From: Myxococcales bacterium
GTDB taxonomy: Bacteria; Myxococcota; Polyangia; Polyangiales; Polyangiaceae
Reading direction: 5' to 3'
DNA: 10,923 bases
NCBI GenBank assembly: GCA_020430865.1
Contig: JAGQIY010000693.1
Span: forward strand, 1-10,923
Shown one piece after another: positions 1 through 6,659 of this stretch. The position numbers were made by a program, and so were the translations under genes. The notes under the pieces are model-generated. The model was given only the letters and a program-made list of their open reading frames with translations, made no database searches and was not told the DNA's origin. How positions within the stretch are numbered: position 1 is the first letter of the stretch; the number at the start of each line of letters is the position of its first letter.

Positions 1-1
1 C

Positions 2-2593
2 GGAGGCACCTGCACCCCGAAGCTCGGCAACGGCAAGGCGTGCACCGGTGGCAACCAGTGCACCAGCGGTAACTGCATCGACGGCTTCTGCTGCAACACC
101 GCGTGCGGCAACAGCGATCCCAACGACTGCCAGTCCTGCAACCAGGCGGGGCGCGAAGGCTCCTGCCGCCCGCTGGCCCAGAACACCGTCTGCCGCACCG
201 CTCCCGGCGTGTGCGACGTCGCCGAGGTCTGCGACGGCTCGTCGACCGCGTGCCCCGCCAACGGCTTCAAGCCGAGCAGCACCCAGTGCCGCGCGGCGAG
301 CTGCAGCAACGGCACGGCGACCCAGTCCGCGAACTGCACCGGCAGCTCCCCCAATTGCCCAGGCGTGACGACCTCGCAGTGCTCGCCGTACCTGTGCAGC
401 GGCACCGCGTGCGGCAGCGACTGCAGCAGTGACAGCAACTGCATCACGGGCTACTTCTGCAACGGCAGCAATACCTGCGAGAGCAAGCGCTCCAACGGCG
501 CGTCGTGCAGCGCAGCCAACCAGTGCACCAGCGGCCACTGCGTCGACGGCGTGTGCTGCAACAGCGCCTGCACCGGGCAGTGCCAGGCCTGCGACAGCCC
601 GAACGCCGGCACCTGCTCGCCGGTCACCGGCGCGCCCCACGGCACCCGCCCGGCGTGCGCGAGCGACGGCACGCTCTGCGGCGGCAGCTGCAACGGCACC
701 CTCACCACCGCCTGCGCCTATCCCGGCGGAAGCACCGAGTGCCGCGGCTGGGACTGCAACTCCAACGAGGCCACGCTTCAGGCCTTCTGCAACGGCGCCG
801 GCGCTTGCCCCGCCGAGCAGAAGCAGCAGTGCGATCCCTTCGTGTGTGGCCCCACCGGCTGCTTCGGGCCCTGCACCAGCGACATCGAGTGCCTGGACGG
901 CAAGTACTGCTCCGCTGGCATGTGCATCGACAAGCTGAGCAACGGCACCACGTGTGCCGCAGGGAACCAGTGCAGCAGCGGTCATTGCATCGACGGTGTG
1001 TGCTGCGACGGCACCTGCAACGGTCAGTGCGAGGCCTGTGACGTCGCGGGCAAGGAAGGCACCTGCAGCGCCGTCAGCGGTGATCCTCACGGCGCGCGCC
1101 CGGCTTGCAACACCGACGGCAGCCAGTGCGGCGGCACCTGTAACGGCGCCACGCGCTTCACCTGTGAGTACCCTGGCGCTGGCGTGCGCTGCCGCGATGC
1201 CTCGTGCACCGAGGACGTCGCCACGGTCCCGGCGTTCTGCACGGGCGCCGGCACCTGCCCGCCGGAGGTTCGCCAGGACTGCGCGCCGTTCCAGTGCGGC
1301 TCCACCCAGTGCGCAGGCGACTGCAGCATCGACGCGGACTGCAACCTCGGTCAGGTGTGCGTCGCTGGCGTGTGTCGCGATCCAGCGCAGAACGGCGCCG
1401 CTTGCGCCAGCGGCAAGGAGTGCATCTCCGGCCAGTGCGTCGACGGCTTCTGCTGCAACAGCGCCTGCAACGGGCAATGCGAAGCCTGTGACGTGAGCGG
1501 CCAGGAAGGCGCCTGCACACCGGTCAGCGGCTCCCCCCACGGCACTCGCCCTGCTTGCAACTCCGACGGCAGCGCGTGCGCCGGCGTGTGCAACGGCAGC
1601 GACGGCGCGAGCTGCTTCTACGCCGGAAACGACGTCGAGTGCCGCGCGGCGAGCTGTTCCGCAGGGATCGCAACGCTGGCGGGCAAGTGCATCGGCACCG
1701 GCTCCTGTTCCGGCCTGCAGCAGCAAGCTTGCTCGCCCTTCACCTGCGGCTCCACCGCATGCAACGGCAACTGCACGACGGACGCGCAGTGTGGCTCCTC
1801 GGAGTTCTGCGCCGGCGGCGTGTGTCGTGGCAGGCTCAACCTCGGTGACGTGTGCACGGCTGACGAGCAATGTCTCGGCGGCTTCTGCACTGACGGCGTG
1901 TGCTGCGCCGAGCGCTGCGACGGCCAGTGCCAGAGCTGCAACGAGCCTGCCGCGGCCGGCTCTTGCCAGATCATCATCGGCGCACCTCGCGGCGGTCGTC
2001 AGGCCTGCAGTGGCTTCGGTCCCTGCGCCTCGACCTGCATCGGAGATCAGGCAGACGCTTGCCAGTTCCCCGACAGCAGCACCGAGTGCGGTGTCGGCGT
2101 CTGCTCCAACGGCGTCTCCACCAATCCGGCGACCTGCAACGGGGGCGGCACCTGCCTGCCGCCGACCGAGGGCGTGTGCGAGCCCTACGTCTGCGACAGC
2201 TTCGGAGAGCGTTGCCTCACGGAATGCACCAGCAACGCCGACTGCAAGGCCGGCTTCGAGTGCCAGGGCAGCGCCTGCGTCGTCCCTGGCAGCGGCGGCT
2301 CCGGTGGCGGCGCCGGGACTGGCGGAAGCGCCGGCGCGGCCACCGGTGGTAGCTCGAGCGGCGGCAGCGCCGGCGTGGGCAACGGCGGCTCCGGGAACAC
2401 CGGAGGCACCGACGCGGACGCAGGTCCTGACGCTGGAACCAGCAAGAGCGGCGGCGGCGGGGACGACGGCGGTTGCGGCTGCCGCACGGTGGGCTCGAGC
2501 GGCAGCCGAGGAGGCAACGGCTTGCCGCTAGTAGGCGGCCTGCTGGTCCTCGGCTTCGCGTGGCAGCGCCGGCGGCGCCACGGACGCCGCTGA
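2..2593 (+). CDS. Secreted cysteine-rich tandem-repeat protein with MYXO-CTERM tail (5' end outside window)
   Basis: The reading frame is open from base 2 to a TGA at 2591-2593, giving 863 visible residues. The first Met codon in frame (209) lies inside a repeat, so the true start is upstream of the window. Five tandem units of 149-155 residues fill residues 8-762; each has exactly 24 cysteines in the same order, with conserved motifs such as CxDGxCC, GQCxxC, PHGxRPAC and CxPFxC. A Gly/Ser/Thr-rich linker follows (about residues 763-822), then a Cys-Gly-Cys motif, a hydrophobic helix and an Arg-rich end. That ending is the MYXO-CTERM sorting-signal pattern, which in myxobacteria marks proteins for processing and attachment to the outer surface. 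So many paired cysteines imply an extracellular, disulfide-stabilised rod. No catalytic motif is visible; an adhesin, stalk or structural surface role is inference. The gene converges on and overlaps the glycerol-3-phosphate dehydrogenase gene by 66 bases. Confidence 0.9.
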   Translation, partial: GGTCTPKLGNGKACTGGNQCTSGNCIDGFCCNTACGNSDPNDCQSCNQAGREGSCRPLAQNTVCRTAPGVCDVAEVCDGSSTACPANGFKPSSTQCRAASCSNGTATQSANCTGSSPNCPGVTTSQCSPYLCSGTACGSDCSSDSNCITGYFCNGSNTCESKRSNGASCSAANQCTSGHCVDGVCCNSACTGQCQACDSPNAGTCSPVTGAPHGTRPACASDGTLCGGSCNGTLTTACAYPGGSTECRGWDCNSNEATLQAFCNGAGACPAEQKQQCDPFVCGPTGCFGPCTSDIECLDGKYCSAGMCIDKLSNGTTCAAGNQCSSGHCIDGVCCDGTCNGQCEACDVAGKEGTCSAVSGDPHGARPACNTDGSQCGGTCNGATRFTCEYPGAGVRCRDASCTEDVATVPAFCTGAGTCPPEVRQDCAPFQCGSTQCAGDCSIDADCNLGQVCVAGVCRDPAQNGAACASGKECISGQCVDGFCCNSACNGQCEACDVSGQEGACTPVSGSPHGTRPACNSDGSACAGVCNGSDGASCFYAGNDVECRAASCSAGIATLAGKCIGTGSCSGLQQQACSPFTCGSTACNGNCTTDAQCGSSEFCAGGVCRGRLNLGDVCTADEQCLGGFCTDGVCCAERCDGQCQSCNEPAAAGSCQIIIGAPRGGRQACSGFGPCASTCIGDQADACQFPDSSTECGVGVCSNGVSTNPATCNGGGTCLPPTEGVCEPYVCDSFGERCLTECTSNADCKAGFECQGSACVVPGSGGSGGGAGTGGSAGAATGGSSSGGSAGVGNGGSGNTGGTDADAGPDAGTSKSGGGGDDGGCGCRTVGSSGSRGGNGLPLVGGLLVLGFAWQRRRRHGRR
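23..2287 (+). repeat. Five tandem ~450-base coding repeats (24-Cys modules)
   Basis: Unit boundaries set by the recurring N-G-x-x-C start are 23-487, 488-934, 935-1381, 1382-1834 and 1835-2287, that is 155, 149, 149, 151 and 151 residues. Hand counting gives 24 cysteines in each of the five units. Units 2 to 4 are most alike; they share the blocks CxSGxCxDG, CNGQCEACD, SGxPHGxRPACN and CGSTxC. The first unit differs in its middle, where a disintegrin-like segment replaces the PHGxRPAC block. The last unit has drifted (for example GAPRGGRQAC). The pattern indicates unit duplication followed by divergence under strong constraint on cysteines. Confidence 0.9.
191..256 (+). other. Disintegrin-like motif in the first visible repeat
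   Basis: The translation of this stretch reads CRTAPGVCDVAEVC followed by DGSSTACPA. The spacing and residues match the cysteine-rich core seen in eukaryotic ADAM and snake-venom disintegrin domains (C-R-x-A-x-x-x-C-D-x-x-E-x-C-x-G-x-S-x-x-C-P). The RGD-type integrin-binding loop is not present. Similar segments are known from myxobacterial surface proteins. Whether it arose by transfer or convergence cannot be told from this sequence. Confidence 0.55.
2471..2590 (+). other. MYXO-CTERM-type sorting signal
   Basis: The last 40 residues contain G-C-G-C-R-T, a short Gly/Ser spacer, a hydrophobic stretch (LPLVGGLLVLGFAW) and the cluster QRRRRHGRR. This is the tripartite layout of MYXO-CTERM: invariant cysteine, membrane helix, basic stop-transfer. 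Family knowledge: the helix is removed by a CPBP-type intramembrane protease (myxosortase) and the cysteine region takes part in surface anchoring. The hydrophobic and basic parts lie in the overlap with the opposite-strand gene. Confidence 0.8.
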
Positions 2594-4207
2594 GGCGGGA
2601 GGCAAGGAGCCAAAGTACCCTTCGAGCTCTGCTTCGGCGCGCTCCCCGAACAGGATGCGCGCCGCCTCCCTGAGCCCAGGGGCGCTACGGATGAAGTCCG
2701 TGCGCTCGACCAGCGCGATCTTCGAGCGGCGCCGCAAGAAGTCCTCGAGCTTCGCCACCATCTCGTGCTTTGCCGCGTGGTAAAGCTCACAGCGGATGTA
2801 CTCGGTGCCCTTGATCAGCACTTCGGCCATGCTCGGATCGCGGCGGATGTCCTCGAGCAGGCCCAGCGCGCGCCCGGCGTAGCGCCGCCAGAGGCGCGTG
2901 GAGAGCATCTCCGACGACTCCGGGGAGGTCATCTCGTCGAGGCGCATCAGGCGCGCCTGATGAAAGTACTCGTCGCGGAAATCATCCGCCGGCTCGCCGT
3001 ACCACTTGAACCCGGCGTAGGGCAGCTCGAGCCCCATGCGCTGCAGCGCGCCAGCAACCTCGTTGCCCACGTTCAGGCAGTCGGTGAGCTTGCCACCGTA
3101 GATCGTCACCTGAGCTTGGCCGGCGTCGACGTCGATCTCGTGCTTGCGTGAGAGCGACGTCCAGTCGCCTTTGCCGCCGCTGCTCCCGGCCTTGACCACC
3201 AGCGGGCGCACACCGCAGCGCTCGGCGATGATGTCCGCTTCACACAGCGGCTCCGGAAGTCGCAGCCGCTTGTTGATGTTCTCGAGGACGAAGCTACGGT
3301 CCCCGGGAGTCACTTCCGCGGGGAGCTGCTCGACGCGGGTGTCCGTGGTGCCGATGCAGCTCTTGTTGCCCATCGGGATCACGAAGAACATGCGGCCGTC
3401 GTCGGCGAAGAAGGTCAGCACGCGCTTCGACTCGGTGATGCGCCGGGTGATCAGGTGGATCCCCTTGGAGAACAGGTGGCGATGCTCGGTGGTGACACCG
3501 CTCCTGGCGTTCAGGGCGTCGGCGTAGGGGCCGCAGGCGTTGACCAGCATCTTGCTCCGGATCACGAACTCGCGGCCACTGATCTCGTCGCGCGCTCGCG
3601 TGTGCCACACGCCAGCTTTGCGCTCGCTGCCCAGGGCGCTCACGTAGTTGGCGAGGATCCCGCCGTGGTCCAGCGCCTCGCGCACGAACTTGAAGACGAA
3701 GCGGGCGTCGTTGTCCACCAGGTACGCGTCGGAGTACTCGACGCCGCCGACGCAATTCTCCAGGGAAACGACCTCCTCGTCGGAGCCGATATCTCCACGC
3801 GTCAAGAGCCGCGGCTTGCGCGTGAAGAAGTTGCCGATCAACCAGTAGAGCAGCGTGCCAAACCAGATCATCCAGCGCGGCTTGCGGAAGCCCCGCTCCA
3901 GACTGACGAAGAAGCGGATCTCCTTGACGATGGACGGATAGCTCCGCAGCAGGTGGTTGCGCGAACGGCACAGCTTGCGCACCAAGCTGAACTCGAAGCC
4001 CTCGAGGTACTTGATGCCGCCCCAGATCAGGTTCGAGGACTCCTGGCTGGTCTGCCCAGCGAAATCACCGCGATCGATCAGGGCCACCTGTGCGCCCTGG
4101 CTGGTGAGCGCCGAAGCCGTCACCGACCCGTTGATGCCCCCACCGACGATGAGCACGTCGAAGACTCGATCGTCGAGCTTCTCGATGTTGTTCTGTCGTA
4201 GTTGCAT
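2528..4207 (-). CDS. glpD: FAD-dependent glycerol-3-phosphate dehydrogenase (respiratory, GlpD-type)
   Basis: Predicted to oxidise sn-glycerol 3-phosphate to dihydroxyacetone phosphate, passing electrons through FAD to the quinone pool at the inner membrane. The 559-residue product has the N-terminal dinucleotide-binding motif VGGGINGS (residues 21-28), the acidic end of the second strand (ALIDRGDF, 42-49) and the family signature SSNLIWGGIKYLE (57-69). Further in are KGIHLITRR, the CIGTTDTR block, ERCGVRPLV, SRKHEI and the FAD-contacting GGKLTDCLNVGNEVA, followed by an all-helical C-terminal DAO_C-like domain. Length is slightly above the ~500 of E. coli GlpD, with a Pro/Ala-rich tail after GYFGSLPP. 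The ATG at 4207 sits 16 codons before the core fold, as expected; no good Shine-Dalgarno is visible. The gene lies 279 bases downstream of the desaturase on the same strand, consistent with a lipid-metabolism pair. Its last 66 bases are antisense to the cysteine-rich gene's tail. Confidence 0.9.
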   Translation of the reverse strand: MQLRQNNIEKLDDRVFDVLIVGGGINGSVTASALTSQGAQVALIDRGDFAGQTSQESSNLIWGGIKYLEGFEFSLVRKLCRSRNHLLRSYPSIVKEIRFFVSLERGFRKPRWMIWFGTLLYWLIGNFFTRKPRLLTRGDIGSDEEVVSLENCVGGVEYSDAYLVDNDARFVFKFVREALDHGGILANYVSALGSERKAGVWHTRARDEISGREFVIRSKMLVNACGPYADALNARSGVTTEHRHLFSKGIHLITRRITESKRVLTFFADDGRMFFVIPMGNKSCIGTTDTRVEQLPAEVTPGDRSFVLENINKRLRLPEPLCEADIIAERCGVRPLVVKAGSSGGKGDWTSLSRKHEIDVDAGQAQVTIYGGKLTDCLNVGNEVAGALQRMGLELPYAGFKWYGEPADDFRDEYFHQARLMRLDEMTSPESSEMLSTRLWRRYAGRALGLLEDIRRDPSMAEVLIKGTEYIRCELYHAAKHEMVAKLEDFLRRRSKIALVERTDFIRSAPGLREAARILFGERAEAELEGYFGSLPPASAASVAPPALPREAEDQQAAY

Positions 4208-4486
4208 ACCGCGCCGCGTCGTGAGTTAGCCAACCGAGCCGCCCCGTGCAAGCCAGCCACCTCGCCGTATGGTGAACTCCTGTGAAATCCATGGTTTCGT
4301 CAGCGGGAGCCGATCCTCCGTCGAGCTCCCGAGGACTCGCTGCGCTCACTCTCTCGCAGCCTCGAGCGGGTTCGGGGGTGAGGTGCGCCTGCAAGCGCCG
4401 CCACCAACCTTCGCCGCCGAGCCTTCGATTTCTCCCGGGCATGCAGTTTTGCCGCGAGGCAACGCCTCGCGCCGCAGGCAAGCGCG
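4208..4486. other. Intergenic region between desaturase and glpD, with inverted repeats
   Basis: No convincing gene is seen here. Short overlapping ORFs on both strands are Arg/Ser-rich and lack family motifs. The stretch holds two hairpin-forming inverted repeats: a tight one at 4453-4471, and a longer imperfect one around 4330-4364 (CGAGG/CCTCG outside, CTGCG/CGCAG inside). The promoter of glpD, if separate from the desaturase, should lie here, but no clear -35/-10 pair stands out. Confidence 0.5.
4453..4471 (-). terminator. Candidate 3' hairpin after the desaturase gene
   Basis: CGCGAGGC and GCCTCGCG form a perfect 8-base-pair stem with a 3-base loop, starting 15 bases past the desaturase stop codon. 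There is no T-run on either side, so it is not a textbook intrinsic terminator. It could pause polymerase or stabilise the 3' end of the desaturase transcript. Confidence 0.4.
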
Positions 4487-5353
4487 TCAGCTGTCTCGGT
4501 CATCCAGCGGCTGGGCCGCGCCGAACAGCTTGCGCTTGCGGGCACCGCGCTTCACCAGGTCAGCCCGTCGTTCCTCGAACACCCTGGCGTAGCGATAGAA
4601 CGGAACACCTGGATAGAGGTGATGGATCAGGTGGTAGTTCTGATACAGCAGTACGGGAGTCAGCCAGCCGTGGTCGATGAGTGTTGTCGCGCGGTAACGA
4701 TCCTGCTTCTGCACCACGTCGTGCGGCGCGTGAGGCAAGTAGTCGAAGGCGAAGGCCAGGAGCGCGATCGCCAGGCGCGCGCCGATCAGCCAGGCCACCA
4801 CGAACTGCCAGTGACCAGCCAGCGCCAGCGCCGCCAGGGCCACATAGGAGCCGAGCAGCGTTCCGATGGCCTCCAGGCGTTCGCGCCGTGGCCGCTCCAC
4901 CTGGCGCAGGTAGACCCAGTAGTAGTGGAGATCCTGCGTCAGCCAGCGCAACGGTAGCTGCCAGCGCGGTCCGGCTCCGCTGTAGAAGTCGGGATCCGCG
5001 CCCGCCTCGTTCGTGTGCTTGTGGTGCTCCAGATGGATCCAGCGAAAGGCGGGGAACGGCGCCAGCAAGATCACGCCAGCCAGGCGCCCCGTGACTTCAC
5101 TCACCCGGCGCGCCTTCGCGACGGACCTGTGGGCGGCGTCATGCATCGGCGTGAAGGCGATGAAGCCGCCGAGGACCACACCGGGGACGGCCAGCCACCA
5201 AGCCGCGAGCTCGCCGATCCCTACTGCCCCGAGGAAACAGATCCAGGCGACGACGGTGAGCAGCAACGTGGGCCAGGCGACTGGGACCGCGCTGAGAGCA
5301 GAGCCTCGGTCACGCCGAGCACCACGGACGGAAGAGGCGGTGACGCTGGTCAT
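4487..5353 (-). CDS. Membrane fatty-acid desaturase / carotenoid-hydroxylase-like di-iron enzyme
   Basis: Predicted integral-membrane di-iron oxygenase that introduces a double bond or hydroxyl group into an acyl chain or carotenoid. From the ATG at 5353 the product has 288 residues. The three histidine boxes are visible: HDAAH (71-75), HLEHHKH (107-113) and HLIHH (241-245), with an extra FDYLPHAPH block (203-211). Hydrophobic segments lie near 28-45, 50-70, 92-102 and 165-203. The block NYHLIHHLYPGVPFYRY is shared by acyl desaturases and CrtR-type beta-carotene hydroxylases, so the substrate cannot be fixed. The frame is open up to an ATG at 5491, but the extra 46 residues are Cys/Arg-rich and would cover the promoter-like DNA, so 5353 is preferred; its ribosome site is weak. 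It may be regulated by the inverted repeat at 5381-5405 and by the nearby two-component genes (inference). Confidence 0.85.
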   Translation of the reverse strand: MTSVTASSVRGARRDRGSALSAVPVAWPTLLLTVVAWICFLGAVGIGELAAWWLAVPGVVLGGFIAFTPMHDAAHRSVAKARRVSEVTGRLAGVILLAPFPAFRWIHLEHHKHTNEAGADPDFYSGAGPRWQLPLRWLTQDLHYYWVYLRQVERPRRERLEAIGTLLGSYVALAALALAGHWQFVVAWLIGARLAIALLAFAFDYLPHAPHDVVQKQDRYRATTLIDHGWLTPVLLYQNYHLIHHLYPGVPFYRYARVFEERRADLVKRGARKRKLFGAAQPLDDRDS

Positions 5354-5380
5354 GGCCAGGACTCTGATGCACTCCGCGTA

Positions 5381-5405
5381 AAGTGTCAAGCAACACAATA
5401 CACTT
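5381..5405 (-). promoter_or_regulatory. Candidate promoter/operator of the desaturase gene
   Basis: On the minus strand a perfect -35 hexamer TTGACA (5389-5384) lies 30 bases before the chosen ATG, in a locally AT-richer patch. It is embedded in an inverted repeat, AAGTGT-N13-ACACTT, spanning 5381-5405. The -10 match at 17-base spacing is poor (CAGAGT). An operator overlapping a -35 box suits repression or activation by a dimeric regulator such as a NarL-type or TetR-type protein; which one is unknown. Confidence 0.35.
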
Positions 5406-5427
5406 GCCGGGTTTCGCGTGTGAGTGA

Positions 5428-5546
5428 GGTTCAGGGTGGAAAGCCTGCATCTGGGTGCAGCGATGAACCCGAAGCACCCTCGCCGGGTCAACGGACGAGG
5501 GAAACAGCTTGGCTGGAACCAGTGGCCGAGTTAGGCAGGGGAAGCC
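5428..5546 (+). ncRNA. Structured RNA leader resembling a HEARO / IscB omega-RNA scaffold
   Basis: The stretch folds by eye into consecutive elements. A closing stem GGTTCA (5428-5433) / TGAACC (5464-5469) encloses small hairpins CAGG/CCTG and TGCA/TGCA. A 9-pair hairpin with one bulged A follows: CCCTCGCCG (5477-5485) / CGG-A-CGAGGG (5492-5501). Then come CTTGGC (5508-5513) / GCCGAG (5525-5530), and GGC-AGGGGAA-GCC (5534-5546). ACCCG (5467-5471) and CGGGT (5484-5488) could make a pseudoknot. The single-stranded blocks GATGAACCCGAAGC, GGTCAACGG, GGGAAAC and GAGTTAGGC resemble, from memory, the conserved core of HEARO RNA, the guide-RNA scaffold of IscB/IsrB elements. No iscB or isrB gene is in the window. 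Alternatives are a group II intron domain-I fragment or an undescribed cis-regulatory leader. The identification has not been aligned. Confidence 0.5.
5537..5542 (+). promoter_or_regulatory. Ribosome-binding site that fixes a TTG start
   Basis: AGGGGA ends 4 bases before the TTG at 5547. An in-frame TAG at 5532-5534 excludes any upstream start, and no ATG or GTG competes nearby. The site sits in the loop of the last GGC/GCC mini-hairpin of the structured leader, so leader folding could influence translation. Confidence 0.6.
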
Positions 5547-5945
5547 TTGCGCGAAGTATTTCGGGACGACTTCTATGCCGTGGCCGTGGATCCTGACGGG
5601 ATCGCGCGCATCACGCGGCTGGCTCAGGGCTACACGTCCCTGCAGCAGGCCGAGGAGTCCCTCGATCGGCTGCAGCTGTGCATCCGTCGCCTACCGCGCG
5701 GTATGGCGCCCAAAGCTTTGGTAGATTTGCGCGGCGCGCCGGGCTGGAACGACGAGGCGTTCGAGAAGAAGACGATCGCGTTCCGCAAGGAACTCACAGC
5801 GCGATTCAGTCCCCTGGCCATCCTGGTGAAGACCGTGGTCGGCAAGCTACAGATCTCGCGCCTGAACCGTCAGGACGCCATCGAAGCCGTGGTGTTCGAC
5901 AACGAACAGCTCGCGATCACGTTCTTGCGCAAACCGACGCAATGA
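5547..5945 (+). CDS. Small STAS/SpoIIAA-like cytoplasmic protein of unknown function
   Basis: A 132-residue soluble protein without signal peptide or membrane helix. Its apparent secondary-structure order is strand-strand (FYAVAVDPDG, 9-18), helix (31-50), strand (KALVDLRG, 56-63), helix (68-87), strand (LAILVKTVVG, 90-99), then VVFDNEQLAITFLRK (115-129). The central KALVDLRG strand and the end block with an acidic turn and helix fit the SpoIIAA-like fold, in which small proteins act as partner-switching regulators or carrier-like domains. No serine or threonine at the usual STAS phosphorylation site can be assigned with confidence. The start is TTG, forced by an in-frame TAG 15 bases upstream and supported by AGGGGA. 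It follows the structured leader directly and is 46 bases ahead of a response regulator on the same strand, so the two may be co-transcribed. The fold assignment is by pattern only. Confidence 0.7.
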   Translation: MREVFRDDFYAVAVDPDGIARITRLAQGYTSLQQAEESLDRLQLCIRRLPRGMAPKALVDLRGAPGWNDEAFEKKTIAFRKELTARFSPLAILVKTVVGKLQISRLNRQDAIEAVVFDNEQLAITFLRKPTQ

Positions 5946-5947
5946 CC

Positions 5948-5963
5948 GCCACTTGCGAGTGGC
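5948..5963 (+). terminator. Candidate intergenic hairpin after the STAS-like gene
   Basis: GCCACT-TGCG-AGTGGC is a perfect 6-pair stem with a tetraloop, starting 3 bases after the stop codon. It has no T-run, so it is more likely to attenuate or protect the 3' end than to end transcription fully. It would separate expression of the STAS-like gene from the regulator behind it. Confidence 0.35.
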
Positions 5964-5991
5964 CGAGCGGCGGTCGAGACTAGCGGGCACC

Positions 5992-6648
5992 GTGGAGGAT
6001 CCGAAGCGCACCCGTGTGCTCCTGGCAGACGATCACGAACTGATCCTCGAGGGCCTTGAACGGCTGCTCGGGCAACGACCCGAGCTGGAGATCGTGGCGC
6101 GAACACGACGCGGTGATGACGCGTTGGCTCGGCTCGAGTCGGACGACATCGATCTCGCGGTGCTCGACATTTCCATGCCCGGAATGGACGGCCTGAGCGT
6201 GATCAGCGCCGCCAACGAGCGCGACCTCACGACTCGCTTCGTGCTGCTCACGATGTTCGAGGACCTGACCTACGTGCGCAAGGCGGAGAGCCTGGGTGTA
6301 AGCGTCTTCCTGCTGAAGGAGGCGGCGACGAACGAGCTGTTGCTGGCCATCGACGCCGCTCTCGCGGGGCGTCGCTACTTGAGTTCGAGCCTGGTGGAAA
6401 GATTTATCCACACGGAAACTACACCAGGAAACACAGCCGCACTGGGGAAGCTCACTCCCGCCGAGCTGGACGTGTTGCGCGAACTCTCGCTGAACAAGAC
6501 CAGCCGAGAGATCGCGGCGACGCTCGGCGTGAGCCCGAGGACGGTGCAGAACCACCGCGCTCACATCTGCGCGAAGCTCGAGTTGCGCGGCAGTAATCGA
6601 CTGCTGGAGTTCGCGATCGAGAACCGCGAACGACTCGGCTCGGAGTGA
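5992..6648 (+). CDS. NarL/FixJ-family response regulator (receiver + LuxR-type HTH), regulator 1
   Basis: A DNA-binding response regulator of 218 residues from the GTG at 5992, which gives MEDPKRTRVLLADDHE, a normal family start; a TTG 39 bases upstream would only add Arg-rich residues. Receiver domain about 7-123: acidic pair DD at 13-14, phosphoacceptor D59 in AVLDISMPGMDG, switch threonine T87 (VLLT) and conserved K109 (FLLKEA). C-terminal LuxR-type helix-turn-helix about 152-212: LTPAELDVLRELSLNKTSREIAATLGVSPRTVQNHRAHICAKL, with the usual recognition helix TVQNHRAHI. It runs convergently into a histidine kinase gene with an 11-base gap, so that kinase is its probable partner although the two are not co-transcribed. 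Its targets are unknown; the desaturase promoter region 600 bases away is one candidate. Confidence 0.9.
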   Translation: MEDPKRTRVLLADDHELILEGLERLLGQRPELEIVARTRRGDDALARLESDDIDLAVLDISMPGMDGLSVISAANERDLTTRFVLLTMFEDLTYVRKAESLGVSVFLLKEAATNELLLAIDAALAGRRYLSSSLVERFIHTETTPGNTAALGKLTPAELDVLRELSLNKTSREIAATLGVSPRTVQNHRAHICAKLELRGSNRLLEFAIENRERLGSE

Positions 6649-6659
6649 GCGCCCCGCCC

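Noticed and set aside
23..2287. CRISPR-like or transposon repeats
   Set aside because: The repeats are ~450-base coding units in one frame with diverged third positions and no spacers; they are protein-domain repeats.
3455..4201. 248-residue plus-strand ORF opposite glpD
   Set aside because: It is the antisense frame of a well-supported dehydrogenase in GC-rich DNA and has no domain motif.
5354..5491. 46-residue N-terminal extension of the desaturase
   Set aside because: The extra residues are not desaturase-like and would place the candidate promoter inside the coding region.
5505..5546. Cobalamin riboswitch on the minus strand, suggested by GGCCACTGG
   Set aside because: Other conserved cobalamin boxes and the long paired core are absent, and no gene starts downstream on that strand at the right distance.
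5015..5596. 193-residue plus-strand ORF across the desaturase promoter region and the leader RNA
   Set aside because: It is antisense to the desaturase and passes through strongly folded sequence; charged low-complexity product without motifs.
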